From contig NZ_LN832560.1 in NCBI RefSeq assembly GCF_900005615.1, positions 1 to 64,000 of the forward strand: a DNA stretch of 64,000 nt, read 5' to 3'. How positions within the stretch are numbered: position 1 is the first letter of the stretch; each line of letters begins with the position of its first letter. This stretch comes from Paracoccus aminovorans (lineage in GTDB: Bacteria; Pseudomonadota; Alphaproteobacteria; Rhodobacterales; Rhodobacteraceae). The position numbers and the translations under genes were made by a program. This document shows, in pieces, positions 16,851 to 25,623 of the stretch. The notes beneath the pieces were generated by a model that saw only the letters and a list, made by a program, of their open reading frames with translations, ran no database searches and had not been told where the DNA came from.

Positions 16851-17387
16851 ATGGCAAACCGCATCCTGCTGATCTGCTCGCTGGCCCCCGAACGGCCGGT
16901 CTTTCCCGGGGACGACCCCGCCCCCGCCGCCGCCCTGGCCCGGGTCGGCCGGCTTGCGGTCGGTTCTGACGGCGTGACCTCGCCGCTGCTGCGCGCGCGG
17001 CAGACGGCGGCGGCGTTGGGCCTGGACGCCCGGCCGGACCCGGCCCTGGCGGAAGCCGATTTCGGACGCTGGGCCGGACGCGCGCCCGAGGCGCTGCTGG
17101 CCGAGGACCCCGCCGGCCTGGCGCTGTGGCGCGCGGACCCGCGATCCGCGCCGCATGGCGGCGAAAGCCTGGCCCAGATGGTGGCGCGGGTCGCCGCCTG
17201 GCTGGAACGGCAGGCGGGGCAGGGCGGCAGCCTGGTGGCGGTGACCCACCCGGGTCCGATCCAGGCGGCGATGGTCCATGTGCTGGGCGCGCCGCTGGAA
17301 GCGGCCGGCCGCATCGGGGTCCGGCCGCTGTCGCGGACCCGGCTGACCCATGACGGCCGCCGCTGGTCGCTGCTGATCGAGCCCTGA
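16851..17387 (+). CDS. CobC-like histidine phosphatase family protein lacking the catalytic His
   Basis: A 178-residue member of the phosphoglycerate-mutase/CobC superfamily, divergent from cbtBA and so in a cobalamin context. Most landmarks are present: VTSPLLRARQTAAALG, EADFGRWAGR, PHGGESLAQM and the second His in VTHPGPIQAAM. The N-terminal RHG-type motif that carries the phosphorylated His is replaced by RILLICSLAPERP, and no His occurs before the PHGGES motif. The usual mechanism should therefore be lost. It may be a non-catalytic paralogue. The start is taken at the ATG at 16851. Confidence 0.75.
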   Translation: MANRILLICSLAPERPVFPGDDPAPAAALARVGRLAVGSDGVTSPLLRARQTAAALGLDARPDPALAEADFGRWAGRAPEALLAEDPAGLALWRADPRSAPHGGESLAQMVARVAAWLERQAGQGGSLVAVTHPGPIQAAMVHVLGAPLEAAGRIGVRPLSRTRLTHDGRRWSLLIEP

Positions 17388-17452
17388 CGCACGCCCCGCG
17401 ACCGGACAAGGCGCCCGGACAAAGATGCGCCGCCCCCGAGGGGACGGCGCAC

Positions 17453-17499
17453 AGAGGGCCAGACTGGCCGAATCCCGCGAAGGAAAGCCGGCCCTCTTT
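17453..17499. terminator. Bidirectional terminator between the CobC-like gene and aceA
   Basis: AGAGGGCC (17453-17460) pairs with GGCCCTCT (17490-17497), with further G/C pairing inside. TTTCC follows on the plus side. The genes on either side converge here. Confidence 0.55.
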
Positions 17500-17510
17500 C
17501 CTGTCGCCCC

Positions 17511-19121
17511 CTATTCGGCGGCGAACTGGTTCATGGTGTTGGCATGTCCGCCGGCCTTCAGCGCGCGTTCGCCGGCGACCATCTCCTTGAAGGTGTCGCC
17601 CAGGTCCGATCCGACCTCGTGCTGGTGCTTGACCGCGCTGATGCCGCGGCGGATTTCCTCGCGCTGCACGGTCGCGACATAGGCCAGCATCTTCTGTTCG
17701 CCGAAATAGCCGCGGCTGAGTTCGTCCATCGACTTGGCGGTCAGGTGGAAGGTCGGCAGCGTGATCAGGTTGTGGAACACCCCGGCCCGGGCCGAGATGT
17801 CGGCCTGGAAGCGCTGCAGCCGCGCATCCGCTTCGAGCCCGAGCGCGCTGTCGTCGTATTCCGCGCGCATCAGCTCGTTGCCCTCGGGATAGTCGGCCTT
17901 GTTGATCTTGCCTTCGGCCAGCCATTGCGTGCGCACCTGCTTGCGCAGGTTCAGCGTCCAGTTGAAGCTGGGCGAGTTGTTGTAGGTCAGCTTCGCCCCC
18001 GGCGCCGCCTTGCGGGTCTCGGCGACCATGCCGGCGATCTCGTCCACGTTCGGGGTGTCGGTCTCGATCCACAGCAGGTCGGCGCCGCCCTCGTTCAGGC
18101 TGGCGATGCAATCCTCGATCACGCGCTGGCGGCCGGTGTTTTCCTGGAAGGGGAACAGCCCGTTCGGAAGACGGGCCGGCTTCACGAACTGCCCGTCCTT
18201 GAACAGCGCCAGCTCGCCTTCGCGGATCGGGTTCGCCTCGGTGATCGGCTCGGTTTTCAGCCATTTGATATAGTCCGAGGCCAGATCGCCCGGCCGCTGG
18301 CTGACCGGCACCTTCTGGGTCAGGCCGGCACCCAGGCTGTCGGTGCGGGCGACGATGACGCCGTCGTCCACCCCCAGCTCCTCGAAGGCCAGGCGGCAGG
18401 CGCGCAGCTTCTCGATGAAATCCTCGCGCGGGACGGTGACCTTGCCGTCCTGGTGGCCGCATTGCTTGGCGTCCGAGACCTGGTTCTCGATCTGCAGCGC
18501 GCAGGCGCCGGCCTTGATCAGCTCCTTTGCCAGCAGATAGGTCGCGTGTTCGTTGCCGAAGCCGGCGTCGATGTCGGCGATGATCGGCACGACATGGGTC
18601 TCGAAGCCGTCGATCGCCGCGATCGCCTCGGCGCGCTCGACGTCGTTGGTGGCGGCTTTCAGCGCCTTGAACAGGTCGTTGATCGCGACCTCGTCGGCCT
18701 GGCGCAGCGAGACGTAGATCTCGTTGATGAGATCGGCGACGGCGGTCTTTTCATGCATCGACTGGTCGGGCAGGTGGCCCCAGCGGTTGCGCAGCCCCGC
18801 GACCATCCAGCCGGAAAGATAGACATAGGTGCCCTTCGCGGTGCCGCGCATGCGTTTCACCGCCTTGATCATCTGCTGGGCATGGAAGCCCGACCAGCAG
18901 CCCAGCGACTGGGTGAACTTGCTGCTGTCGGCGTCATAGGCCGCCATGTCGGCGCGCATGACCGTGGCCATGTCCCGGGCGATGTCCAGATGCGTGTCAT
19001 AGGTGTTCTGCAGCCGCAGCTGCACCATGTCATCCACCGAGACGCCACCCGGCGTGCGACCGGAGGGGTAGCGGGACATGAGCTCGGCATGGATCTCCGA
19101 GAAAGTCTTTCGGCTGGTCAT
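17511..19121 (-). CDS. aceA: Isocitrate lyase
   Basis: First enzyme of the glyoxylate bypass: isocitrate to glyoxylate and succinate. It has 536 residues, the longer AceA class and not the 430-residue E. coli type. The catalytic motif KQCGH (219-223, Cys 221) replaces KKCGH, as in that class. Metal-binding ADIDAGFGN lies near 182-190 and the substrate loop near YNNSPSFNW. The ATG at 19121 has AAGGAAG upstream; an in-frame extension to 19205 has no ribosome site. It lies 120 bp after malate synthase on the same strand. Confidence 0.94.
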   Translation of the reverse strand: MTSRKTFSEIHAELMSRYPSGRTPGGVSVDDMVQLRLQNTYDTHLDIARDMATVMRADMAAYDADSSKFTQSLGCWSGFHAQQMIKAVKRMRGTAKGTYVYLSGWMVAGLRNRWGHLPDQSMHEKTAVADLINEIYVSLRQADEVAINDLFKALKAATNDVERAEAIAAIDGFETHVVPIIADIDAGFGNEHATYLLAKELIKAGACALQIENQVSDAKQCGHQDGKVTVPREDFIEKLRACRLAFEELGVDDGVIVARTDSLGAGLTQKVPVSQRPGDLASDYIKWLKTEPITEANPIREGELALFKDGQFVKPARLPNGLFPFQENTGRQRVIEDCIASLNEGGADLLWIETDTPNVDEIAGMVAETRKAAPGAKLTYNNSPSFNWTLNLRKQVRTQWLAEGKINKADYPEGNELMRAEYDDSALGLEADARLQRFQADISARAGVFHNLITLPTFHLTAKSMDELSRGYFGEQKMLAYVATVQREEIRRGISAVKHQHEVGSDLGDTFKEMVAGERALKAGGHANTMNQFAAE

Positions 19122-19241
19122 GGTTCTTCCTTCTTTCAACAGGGTCGGATTGGGTTTTGACGGGCCGTGCCTCAGGGAGGGGGCGCTGAAGGAACGGCCC
19201 GCCAAACGGGGAATAGATGCGGATGCTGTCCATGCGGGGCC

Positions 19242-20861
19242 TCAGTCCAGCGCGTTCAGCACGTCATAGGCGGCGGGGATGATGAAATCGGGCAGGGTCG
19301 CGGCGGTGGCCGCCTCCTGCACGATCCGCGCCGCGCTGGCGTAATGCCCGCGGTGGAAGCCGGCGGGTCCCAGCCGTTCCAGCACCGCGACGATCTCGGC
19401 CTGGACCAGTTCGCCCAGCCAGTCGGCGGTCAGCGGGCGCGGGCCCTGGCCGGTCTCGACCTCGGCGCCGTGGCGGATCCACTGCCACAGCTGGGCGCGG
19501 CTGATCTCGGCCGTGGCGGCATCCTCGATCCTGCCGCGGATCGACACCGTGCCGCGGCCTTGCAGCCAGTTCGCCAGATATTCGATGGCGGTTTCGATGT
19601 TCAGCCGCACGCCGGCCTGGGTGATGGTGCCCTGATGCGGTTTCAGCAGCATCGCCGGCTCGACCCGCCATTCCTGCCGCGGCCGGGCGATCTGGTTCGG
19701 CCCGTGCATGCCGGCGTCGAAGACCGCGCGCGCGACCGGAACCAGGTCGGGATGGGCGACCCAGGCGCCATCGAAGCCCATGCCGACCTCGTGCGTCTTG
19801 TCGGCGCGGACCTGAGCGAAGGCCGCTTCGTTCGCACCCGCATCGCCCGGGGTCGGGATCGCTGCCGACATCCCGCCCAGGGCGTGGATGCCGCGGCGGT
19901 GGCAGACCTTGACCAGCCGCGCGGCATAGGCGGCCAGGAAGGCGTCCTCCATCGCCAGCTGGGTGCATTCGGGCAGCACATAGGCGGGGTGGTTGCGCAG
20001 GGTCTTGATGTAGCTGAAGACATAGTCCCAGCGGCCGCAGGCCAGCCCGGCAATATGGTCGCGCAATTCCCAGACGATCTCGTCCATCTCGAAGGCGGCG
20101 GGCAGGGTCTCGATCAGCACCGTGGCCTTGATCGTGCCCTCGGCCAGACCCGAGCGTTCCTGCGCGAACAGGAAGACGTCGTTCCAGAACCGCGCCTCGC
20201 CGTGGGATTCCAGCTTGGGCAGGCAGTAGAACGGCCCGCGGCCGGTGGCCGCCAGCGCGCGGCCGCAGTGAAACAGCGACAGGCCGAAATCGAACAGCGC
20301 CGCCGAGACCGGCTGCCCGCCGATCAGGACATTTGCCTCGGACAGGTGCAGGCCGCGCGGCCGGATGATCAGCAGCGCCGGATCCGGGTCCGGGCGCAGG
20401 CGCTTGCCGGTGGCGGGGTCGTCATGCTCCAGCGTGCCGTCGCGGTGCTCGATCAGGTTGGCCTGGCCGGCGACGATCCTGGCGAAGCCGGGCGCGGTGC
20501 CGTCCTCGAAATCGGCCAGGAACACGCGCGCGCCCGAGTTCAGCCCGGCGATCATCGTCCGGCGGTCCGGGGGGCCGATGATCTCGACCCGGCGGTCGGC
20601 CAGCGCCGCAGGGATCGGCGCGGCCCGCCAGATGCCGTGCCGGATCTCGCGGGTGTGGGGCAGGTAGTCGGGCAGCTCGCCGCGGTCGATGCGTTCCTGG
20701 CGGCGGGCGCGGGCGACCATGAGCGCGTGCAGCCGCAGCCCGAAGCGGGCCTGCAACTGGGCGACAAAGGCCAGCGCCTCGGGGGTCAGCACATGGTCGC
20801 CGCCTGCGACGGCGCGCAGGACGACGGGCGGAAGCGTTGCTGCATTGCGGTCGAGCGGCAT
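19242..20861 (-). CDS. aceB: Malate synthase A
   Basis: Condenses glyoxylate with acetyl-CoA to malate, completing the glyoxylate bypass with the adjacent isocitrate lyase. It has 539 residues, the form A length (about 530). Landmarks are GLNSGARVFLADFEDGTAP near 105-123, YCLPKLESHGEARFWNDVF, VLIETLPAAFEMDEIVWEL and LACGRWDYVFSYIKT. It is divergent from the RamB-like regulator, with a 132-bp gap that carries the operator-like repeats. Confidence 0.94.
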   Translation of the reverse strand: MPLDRNAATLPPVVLRAVAGGDHVLTPEALAFVAQLQARFGLRLHALMVARARRQERIDRGELPDYLPHTREIRHGIWRAAPIPAALADRRVEIIGPPDRRTMIAGLNSGARVFLADFEDGTAPGFARIVAGQANLIEHRDGTLEHDDPATGKRLRPDPDPALLIIRPRGLHLSEANVLIGGQPVSAALFDFGLSLFHCGRALAATGRGPFYCLPKLESHGEARFWNDVFLFAQERSGLAEGTIKATVLIETLPAAFEMDEIVWELRDHIAGLACGRWDYVFSYIKTLRNHPAYVLPECTQLAMEDAFLAAYAARLVKVCHRRGIHALGGMSAAIPTPGDAGANEAAFAQVRADKTHEVGMGFDGAWVAHPDLVPVARAVFDAGMHGPNQIARPRQEWRVEPAMLLKPHQGTITQAGVRLNIETAIEYLANWLQGRGTVSIRGRIEDAATAEISRAQLWQWIRHGAEVETGQGPRPLTADWLGELVQAEIVAVLERLGPAGFHRGHYASAARIVQEAATAATLPDFIIPAAYDVLNALD

Positions 20862-20976
20862 GGCGGTCTCCTGTGATTCCGTGTAATGTCACAGTAGTAA
20901 TGTCATGCTGCGCATGCATTATGATCTTGAAGGCATTGGGTGCGATGGTCAGTATTGTCACCGCGCACCCGCAAAA

Positions 20977-20993
20977 TTTGTAAGGTTTGTCAC
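20977..20993. promoter_or_regulatory. Tandem half-sites before the RamB-like gene
   Basis: TTTGTAAG (20977-20984) and TTTGTCAC (20986-20993) are spaced 9 bp apart. The second ends on the base just before the start codon. This is the same geometry as the TTGCGAAG pair before the paralogue at 8071. They are probable self-binding sites of the regulator. GTCAC/GTCATG repeats at about 20888-20906 may be further sites for aceB. Confidence 0.5.
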
Positions 20994-22430
20994 ATGGCAC
21001 GAGGCGAAAAGCTGATCATCGGCCAAAGGCTGCGGGTGTTGCGGCAGTCGCTGGGGCTGACCCAGGCGCAGATGGCGGCCGAGCTGGGGGTTTCGGCCAG
21101 CTATGTCACGCTGATCGAGGCCGACCAGCGCCCGGCCTCGGCGCGTTTCCTGATGAAGCTGGCCGAGGTCTATGACCTGAACATTGCCGAATTGTCGCCC
21201 GCCACCGATTCGCAGCTGGCGGCGGATTTCGCCGGCGCGCTCAAGGACCCCGCGCTTGGCGCCGGCGCCGTGCCCCGTGCCGAGATCGAGGCGGTGCTGC
21301 AAGCCTCGCCCCGCATCGCCCAAGCGTTTCTGCGGCTGCACGACAATCACCGCGAGGCGCTGCTGCGACCTCTGGCCGACGACAATCCGATGACCGACCG
21401 CGACAAGGTCGAGGCCCTGGCCGAGACCTCGCGCCCGGTCGATGCGGTGCGCGGCTGGTTCTACGCCCGCCGCAACCATGTCGATGCGCTGGACCGCGCC
21501 GCCGAGGCGCTGGCCGAGGAACTGGCCCTGCACCGGAACGAGCCGCATATGGCGCTGACCGCCCGGCTGGCGGCGCATTGCATCGCGGTGCGCATCCTGC
21601 CGGCGCCGTTGATGGGCGAGCGGCTGCGCCGCTTCGACCTGCACCGGCGCGAACTGTTGCTGTCGGAACTGCTGGCGCAATCCAGCCGCCGCTTCCAGAT
21701 CGGGGTGCTGCTGGCGCGGCTGGAGCAGGAGCCGCTGATCGCGCGTCTGGTGGACGAGGCCGGGCTGGCCGACGCCGCCGCCTCGGCGCTGATGCGGGTC
21801 AGCCTGGCGAATTACTTCGCAGCCGCGCTGATGATGCCCTATGGCCGCTTCCTGGCCGCCTGCGAATCGGCGCGCTACGACGTCGAGCTGCTGGGCCACC
21901 GCTTCGGCGCGAGTTTCGAGCAATGCGCGCATCGCATGTCCACGCTGCAACGCCCCGAGGCGCGGGGTATTCCCTTCTTCTTCGTGCGGGTGGACCGCGC
22001 CGGCAATATCTCGAAACGCTTCAGCGCCGGGCGCTTTCCCTTCTCGCGCTTCGGCGGCACCTGTCCCCTGTGGAACATCCATGCCGCCTTCGAGACGCCC
22101 GAGCGGGTCTCGGCGCAGGTGATCCGCATGCCCGAGGGCGCCAGCTATTTCTCAATCGCCCGCACGGTGACGCGCGCGGGCGGCACCTATGGCCAGCCGG
22201 CGCAGCGCCTGGCGATCGGGCTGGGCTGCGACGTGGCCTATGCGCCGCGGCTGGTCTATGCCGACGGCATCGATCTGGACCGGACCCGGCCGGTGGACAT
22301 CGGGCTGAACTGCTATCTCTGCGAGCGGCCCGACTGCTCGGCCCGCGCCCATGCCCCGATCAACCGCCGCCTGAAGGTCAACGAGCGCGAGCGCAGCCTG
22401 GCGATCTTCGATTTCGAGACGCGGCCGTGA
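20994..22430 (+). CDS. ramB: RamB-like ScfR regulator of the glyoxylate bypass
   Basis: A 478-residue regulator: an XRE helix-turn-helix at about residues 8-62 (RLRVLRQSLGLTQAQMAAEL, SASYVTLIEADQRPAS), an IrrE-like central region, and the C-terminal domain with IPFFFVRVDRAGNISKR, GGTCPLW and CYLCERPDCSARA. RamB of Corynebacterium represses aceA/aceB, and alphaproteobacterial relatives act on acyl-CoA signals. Here it is divergent from aceB-aceA. AAGG lies upstream of the ATG at 20994; an upstream GTG at 20940 lacks support. Confidence 0.87.
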   Translation: MARGEKLIIGQRLRVLRQSLGLTQAQMAAELGVSASYVTLIEADQRPASARFLMKLAEVYDLNIAELSPATDSQLAADFAGALKDPALGAGAVPRAEIEAVLQASPRIAQAFLRLHDNHREALLRPLADDNPMTDRDKVEALAETSRPVDAVRGWFYARRNHVDALDRAAEALAEELALHRNEPHMALTARLAAHCIAVRILPAPLMGERLRRFDLHRRELLLSELLAQSSRRFQIGVLLARLEQEPLIARLVDEAGLADAAASALMRVSLANYFAAALMMPYGRFLAACESARYDVELLGHRFGASFEQCAHRMSTLQRPEARGIPFFFVRVDRAGNISKRFSAGRFPFSRFGGTCPLWNIHAAFETPERVSAQVIRMPEGASYFSIARTVTRAGGTYGQPAQRLAIGLGCDVAYAPRLVYADGIDLDRTRPVDIGLNCYLCERPDCSARAHAPINRRLKVNERERSLAIFDFETRP

Positions 22431-22650
22431 CGCCCCGGCGCGCAGGCCACCCGGATCCCCGGCGTCGTGGGGCAGGGACCGGCGGGCTGCGGATAATTTT
22501 CGCCGACCCCTCGAAAACCCGGTCTGGATGCGCTATGTAGGGTCGGCATACCTATTTTCGGACCTGATTCCTTTTCGGCTCAGCTTTCGATCTTCAGCTT
22601 TGCCGGGCCGCTGCGTTGTGTGAGCGGCATCTATCAGAAGGAATGACACG

Positions 22651-22857
22651 ATGGCCAACGGCACCGTGAAATGGTTCAACACCACCAAAGGCTTCGGCTT
22701 CATCGCTCCGGAAGGCGGCTCGAAGGACGTTTTCGTCCACATCACCGCGCTGGAGCGTGCGGGCCTGCGCGGCCTGAATGACGGCCAGGCCGTCAGCTTC
22801 GACATCGAGCGCGACCGCAACGGTCGTGAATCGGCGACCAACCTCGTGCTCGCCTAA
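22651..22857 (+). CDS. cspA: Cold-shock domain protein
   Basis: A 68-residue single-domain RNA chaperone. Both RNA-binding motifs are present: KGFGFI (residues 13-18) and DVFVHI (28-33). A good ribosome site (AGAAGGAAT) lies upstream of the ATG. The roughly 100-base leader is comparatively AT-rich and contains a small stem-loop (GCCGCT/AGCGGC, 22607-22628), as is common for cold-inducible csp mRNAs. A strong terminator follows, so it is a single-gene unit. Confidence 0.95.
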   Translation: MANGTVKWFNTTKGFGFIAPEGGSKDVFVHITALERAGLRGLNDGQAVSFDIERDRNGRESATNLVLA

Positions 22858-22879
22858 GAGCATCGCGCAGATTGCATCA

Positions 22880-22919
22880 GGCGGGGCCGGCGCAATGTCG
22901 GCCCCGCCTTTCTTTATTT
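22880..22919 (+). terminator. Rho-independent terminator of the cold-shock gene
   Basis: GGCGGGGCC (22880-22888) and GGCCCCGCC (22900-22908) form a perfect stem. It is followed by TTTCTTTATTTT. Confidence 0.9.
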
Positions 22920-22975
22920 TGCGCCGTCGGCCGGCCTTGCGCCGCAGCCGGGCAATTTTCATCAAGGAACATGAC

Positions 22976-23245
22976 ATGATCGAGATTCACTGGGGCGAGC
23001 CCCTGTCCTTCGTCGTCTCGCCGGGGGGCGAGGTGCAAAGATTCGGCACCATCGAGAAGGCCCGTTACTGGCTGCGCCGCAAATGGCCGGTCTCGGACGG
23101 CGCCCGGGGCCGCGCCCTGAACGAGGTCGAGGCCGCCATGAACTGCATGGTTCCGGTCGGCCAAGCCCGCCGGTCCTTCATCGCTGCCGCCAAATCCGCC
23201 GGCTTCCGGCCCGAGGGCGCCTCGGGAAAGGCCGCTTGGGCCTGA
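22976..23245 (+). CDS. DUF982 domain protein
   Basis: A small protein of 89 residues with the DUF982 pattern: WGEPLSFVVSPGGEVQRFGTIEKARYWLRRKWP, then A-rich helices with FIAAAKSAGF. AAGGA lies 8 bases before the ATG. Such proteins occur in many copies in rhizobia and Rhodobacterales and have no known function. It stands alone between the csp terminator and the empty stretch at 23246. Confidence 0.75.
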   Translation: MIEIHWGEPLSFVVSPGGEVQRFGTIEKARYWLRRKWPVSDGARGRALNEVEAAMNCMVPVGQARRSFIAAAKSAGFRPEGASGKAAWA

Positions 23246-24411
23246 TCGCCCCCGCACCCGGCGCCCGCTATCGGGCGTAACGAAAGATTGCTGCCCGACC
23301 GCGCGGCAACATCCGGTTGCAAATTCGTGCCTGTGGGCAAGATTTCCTTACCATGCGGACCTGAGCGGGACATCGTCGGCGGCTAGCGTGCCGGCTTCGC
23401 ATCCCGAAGCAAGGCCCGTCCGATGCAGCGATTCCCGATCAAGGCCGTGGTGGCCGCAACCCTGCCGCGCCGCGCCCCCTTCCGGACACAGAAGGCGACC
23501 GTAACGGTTCCGGTCCTTGCGGCGATAGCGCCGGCCGGGCCGCAATGCGCCGCAACGGTCGGGAAGGCGAGCGGATGCCGCCGGCTTCGCGCTTGGCGCC
23601 TCTGGCGGCGCTCGGGACCTTACTGGTCATCCCCCCGTGCAAGACCCCTTATGGCGCGATTGTTTCCCGGTCTCCATCGCGTCCTTCAGTCCGAAGCCCC
23701 CGAACCCGATGCTGCGCCTGTGGCGCCGCAGCCGCTGGCCGCGCGCATGGTCCGATCTGCCGCGGTGCGGGCCAGGCGCAGGCGGGCGCCGCTGATTGCC
23801 TCGACTGCGCCATGGGTCAGGCCGGCGCCGCAGCGGCTGGCGCGACCGAGCAAAAGCGAGCCCGGCCCAGGCGGTTTAGGCGTCGTGTCCACGACACTCG
23901 TGTCGACCAACAAATCGACGACACGAACAGGATCACCCTTGCCGCCCCAGCCTTCCGGCCGATCCGAAGAAAGCACTGCCTGGCTGCGCTGCATGCCCTC
24001 GGCGAAACCCGCCATGCTGGACTTCCGCTCTCCTGGAAGCCTGGCATACGAAGGGGGCCTCCACGCAGCCTCGGCCCAAGCCCGCCGGGCCCCAGGCCCG
24101 CGCCGCCCTATCTTCGTCTCGACGACAGAAACGGCCCCGCTCCAAGATCGCCGCACGCCCGCGGGCAGGACGGGGCTGCCCGGCGTTCCGGCCAACCGCG
24201 CAGCGGCCGGACGGACGACGCGCCGCAGGGCCGAAATATCGGCTGTTCCGCCCCCCGATTCCGGTCGGGAGGAAAACCGGCCGACCGCCGGCCTTGGGCC
24301 CCCAAGGACGGAAACCGACAGGGATGCCGCTTGCCTTCCACGGCAAATCTGCAAACCTTGGCACCGGCCCGCCCGGGTCCGCCGCAGCGCAATCGAGCAA
24401 GGACGACACGC
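23246..24411. other. 1.17-kb stretch without a recognisable gene
   Basis: Open frames here are long only because of GC content; their translations are rich in Arg, Pro and Ala and match no family I know. The main visible structure is a dense group of overlapping inverted repeats at 23882-23919: GTCGTG-TC-CACGAC, CGACAC-TC-GTGTCG and GTCGA-N8-TCGAC. That could be an operator for the efflux genes that follow, but no TetR- or MerR-type regulator gene is present here. It might also be decayed coding sequence. Confidence 0.4.
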
Positions 24412-25620
24412 ATGAGCCTTCGCCATCTTTCCCTTTTCGGCCTTGCGGCGCTGGTTCTGGCCGGCGGCGCGCAGGCGCAGCAGCAGCCGGGGGCCGGCGG
24501 TCCGCGGCAGGTGGGCGTGGTTACCGTGGCGACGCAATCCGTGCCTCTGATCGCGACCCTGCCCGGACGGGCGGTGGCGCGCGACGCGGTGGCGATCCGC
24601 CCGCGCGTCGACGGCTTCGTGACCGAGGTGCTGTACAGCCCCGGCCGGCCGATCACCGCCGGCACGCCGATGTTCCGCATCGATGCGACCACATACGAGG
24701 CCGCGGTCGAACAGGCCCGCGCCAACCTGGCTTCGGCCAAGGCCGCCGTGCCGCAGGCGGAAGCCGCCTATGAGCGCACCAAGCGGCTGCAGGGCAGCAC
24801 GGCCAGCCGCTCGTCGCTGGAAGAGGCGCAGGCGGCGATGGAACAGGCGCAGGCGGCCGAGAAGGCGGCCGATGCGGCGCTGAAACTGGCCGAGACGCAG
24901 CTGTCCTGGACCACCATCGCCAGCCCGCTGGACGGTCTGCCCTCGGTCGCCGCGGTTTCGCCGGGCGATCTGGTTACCGCGGGGCAAAGCGACGCGCTGG
25001 CGACGGTGACGCAGCTGGATCCCATCGACGTGGACATGTTCGAGCCCTCGGCCCGGCTGCAGCGCATCCGCGAGCGGGTCGAGTCCGGCGAAATCCGGCG
25101 CAGCGAAAGCCTGAATGCCCAGCTGACGCTGGAAAACGGCACCACCTATGCCGCCAAGGGCCAGATGGTGGCGCCGGGATATACCGTCTCGACCTCGACC
25201 GGGGCCATCGACTTCCGCTTCCGCTTCGAAAACCCCGAGCGCCGCATCCTGCCCGGCATGTTCGTGCGCGGCACCATCGAGATCGGCCGCATCGAGGCGG
25301 TGCTGGTGCCGCAGATGGCCGCCGCGCGCAGCCGCGACGGCCGGCTGACCGCCTGGGTGGCGGACGACGGCAAGGCGGTCAAGCGCGTGCTGGCCGAGGA
25401 GGGCGTGCATGGGAACGCCTGGATCGTCACCGCCGGGCTGGCGGCGGGCGAATCGCTGATCGTCAACGGCGGCGCCAACCTGTCCGAAGGCGCCGCGGTC
25501 AGCCCCGTGCCGGTCGAGATCGACGAGGACGGCGTCGTGCGCGATCTGCCCGCGACCGGCGCAACGGATGCGCCCGCGACCGAAGGCGCCGCCCCCGCCG
25601 CCGAAAAGCCGGCGGAGTAG
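24412..25620 (+). CDS. RND efflux periplasmic adaptor
   Basis: Membrane-fusion protein of the AcrA/MexA family, 402 residues. The signal peptide MSLRHLSLFGLAALVLAGGAQA is followed by the lipoyl/barrel-sandwich half-motif VAIRPRVDGFVTEVLYSPGRPI, a coiled-coil hairpin (about 100-170, Ala/Glu-rich), and the second half TTIASPLDGLPSVAAVSPGDLV. No lipobox Cys is seen. The Pro/Ala-rich C terminus is longer than usual. AAGGA precedes the ATG at 24412. It lies 3 bp before the pump gene, and no outer-membrane channel gene is present. Confidence 0.92.
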   Translation: MSLRHLSLFGLAALVLAGGAQAQQQPGAGGPRQVGVVTVATQSVPLIATLPGRAVARDAVAIRPRVDGFVTEVLYSPGRPITAGTPMFRIDATTYEAAVEQARANLASAKAAVPQAEAAYERTKRLQGSTASRSSLEEAQAAMEQAQAAEKAADAALKLAETQLSWTTIASPLDGLPSVAAVSPGDLVTAGQSDALATVTQLDPIDVDMFEPSARLQRIRERVESGEIRRSESLNAQLTLENGTTYAAKGQMVAPGYTVSTSTGAIDFRFRFENPERRILPGMFVRGTIEIGRIEAVLVPQMAAARSRDGRLTAWVADDGKAVKRVLAEEGVHGNAWIVTAGLAAGESLIVNGGANLSEGAAVSPVPVEIDEDGVVRDLPATGATDAPATEGAAPAAEKPAE

Positions 25621-25623
25621 GCC

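Noticed and set aside
23423..24415. A possible 330-codon gene before the efflux adaptor
   Set aside because: Arg/Pro/Ala-rich translation without family resemblance. Several other frames of similar length cover the same place, and it runs into the adaptor start with no coupling.
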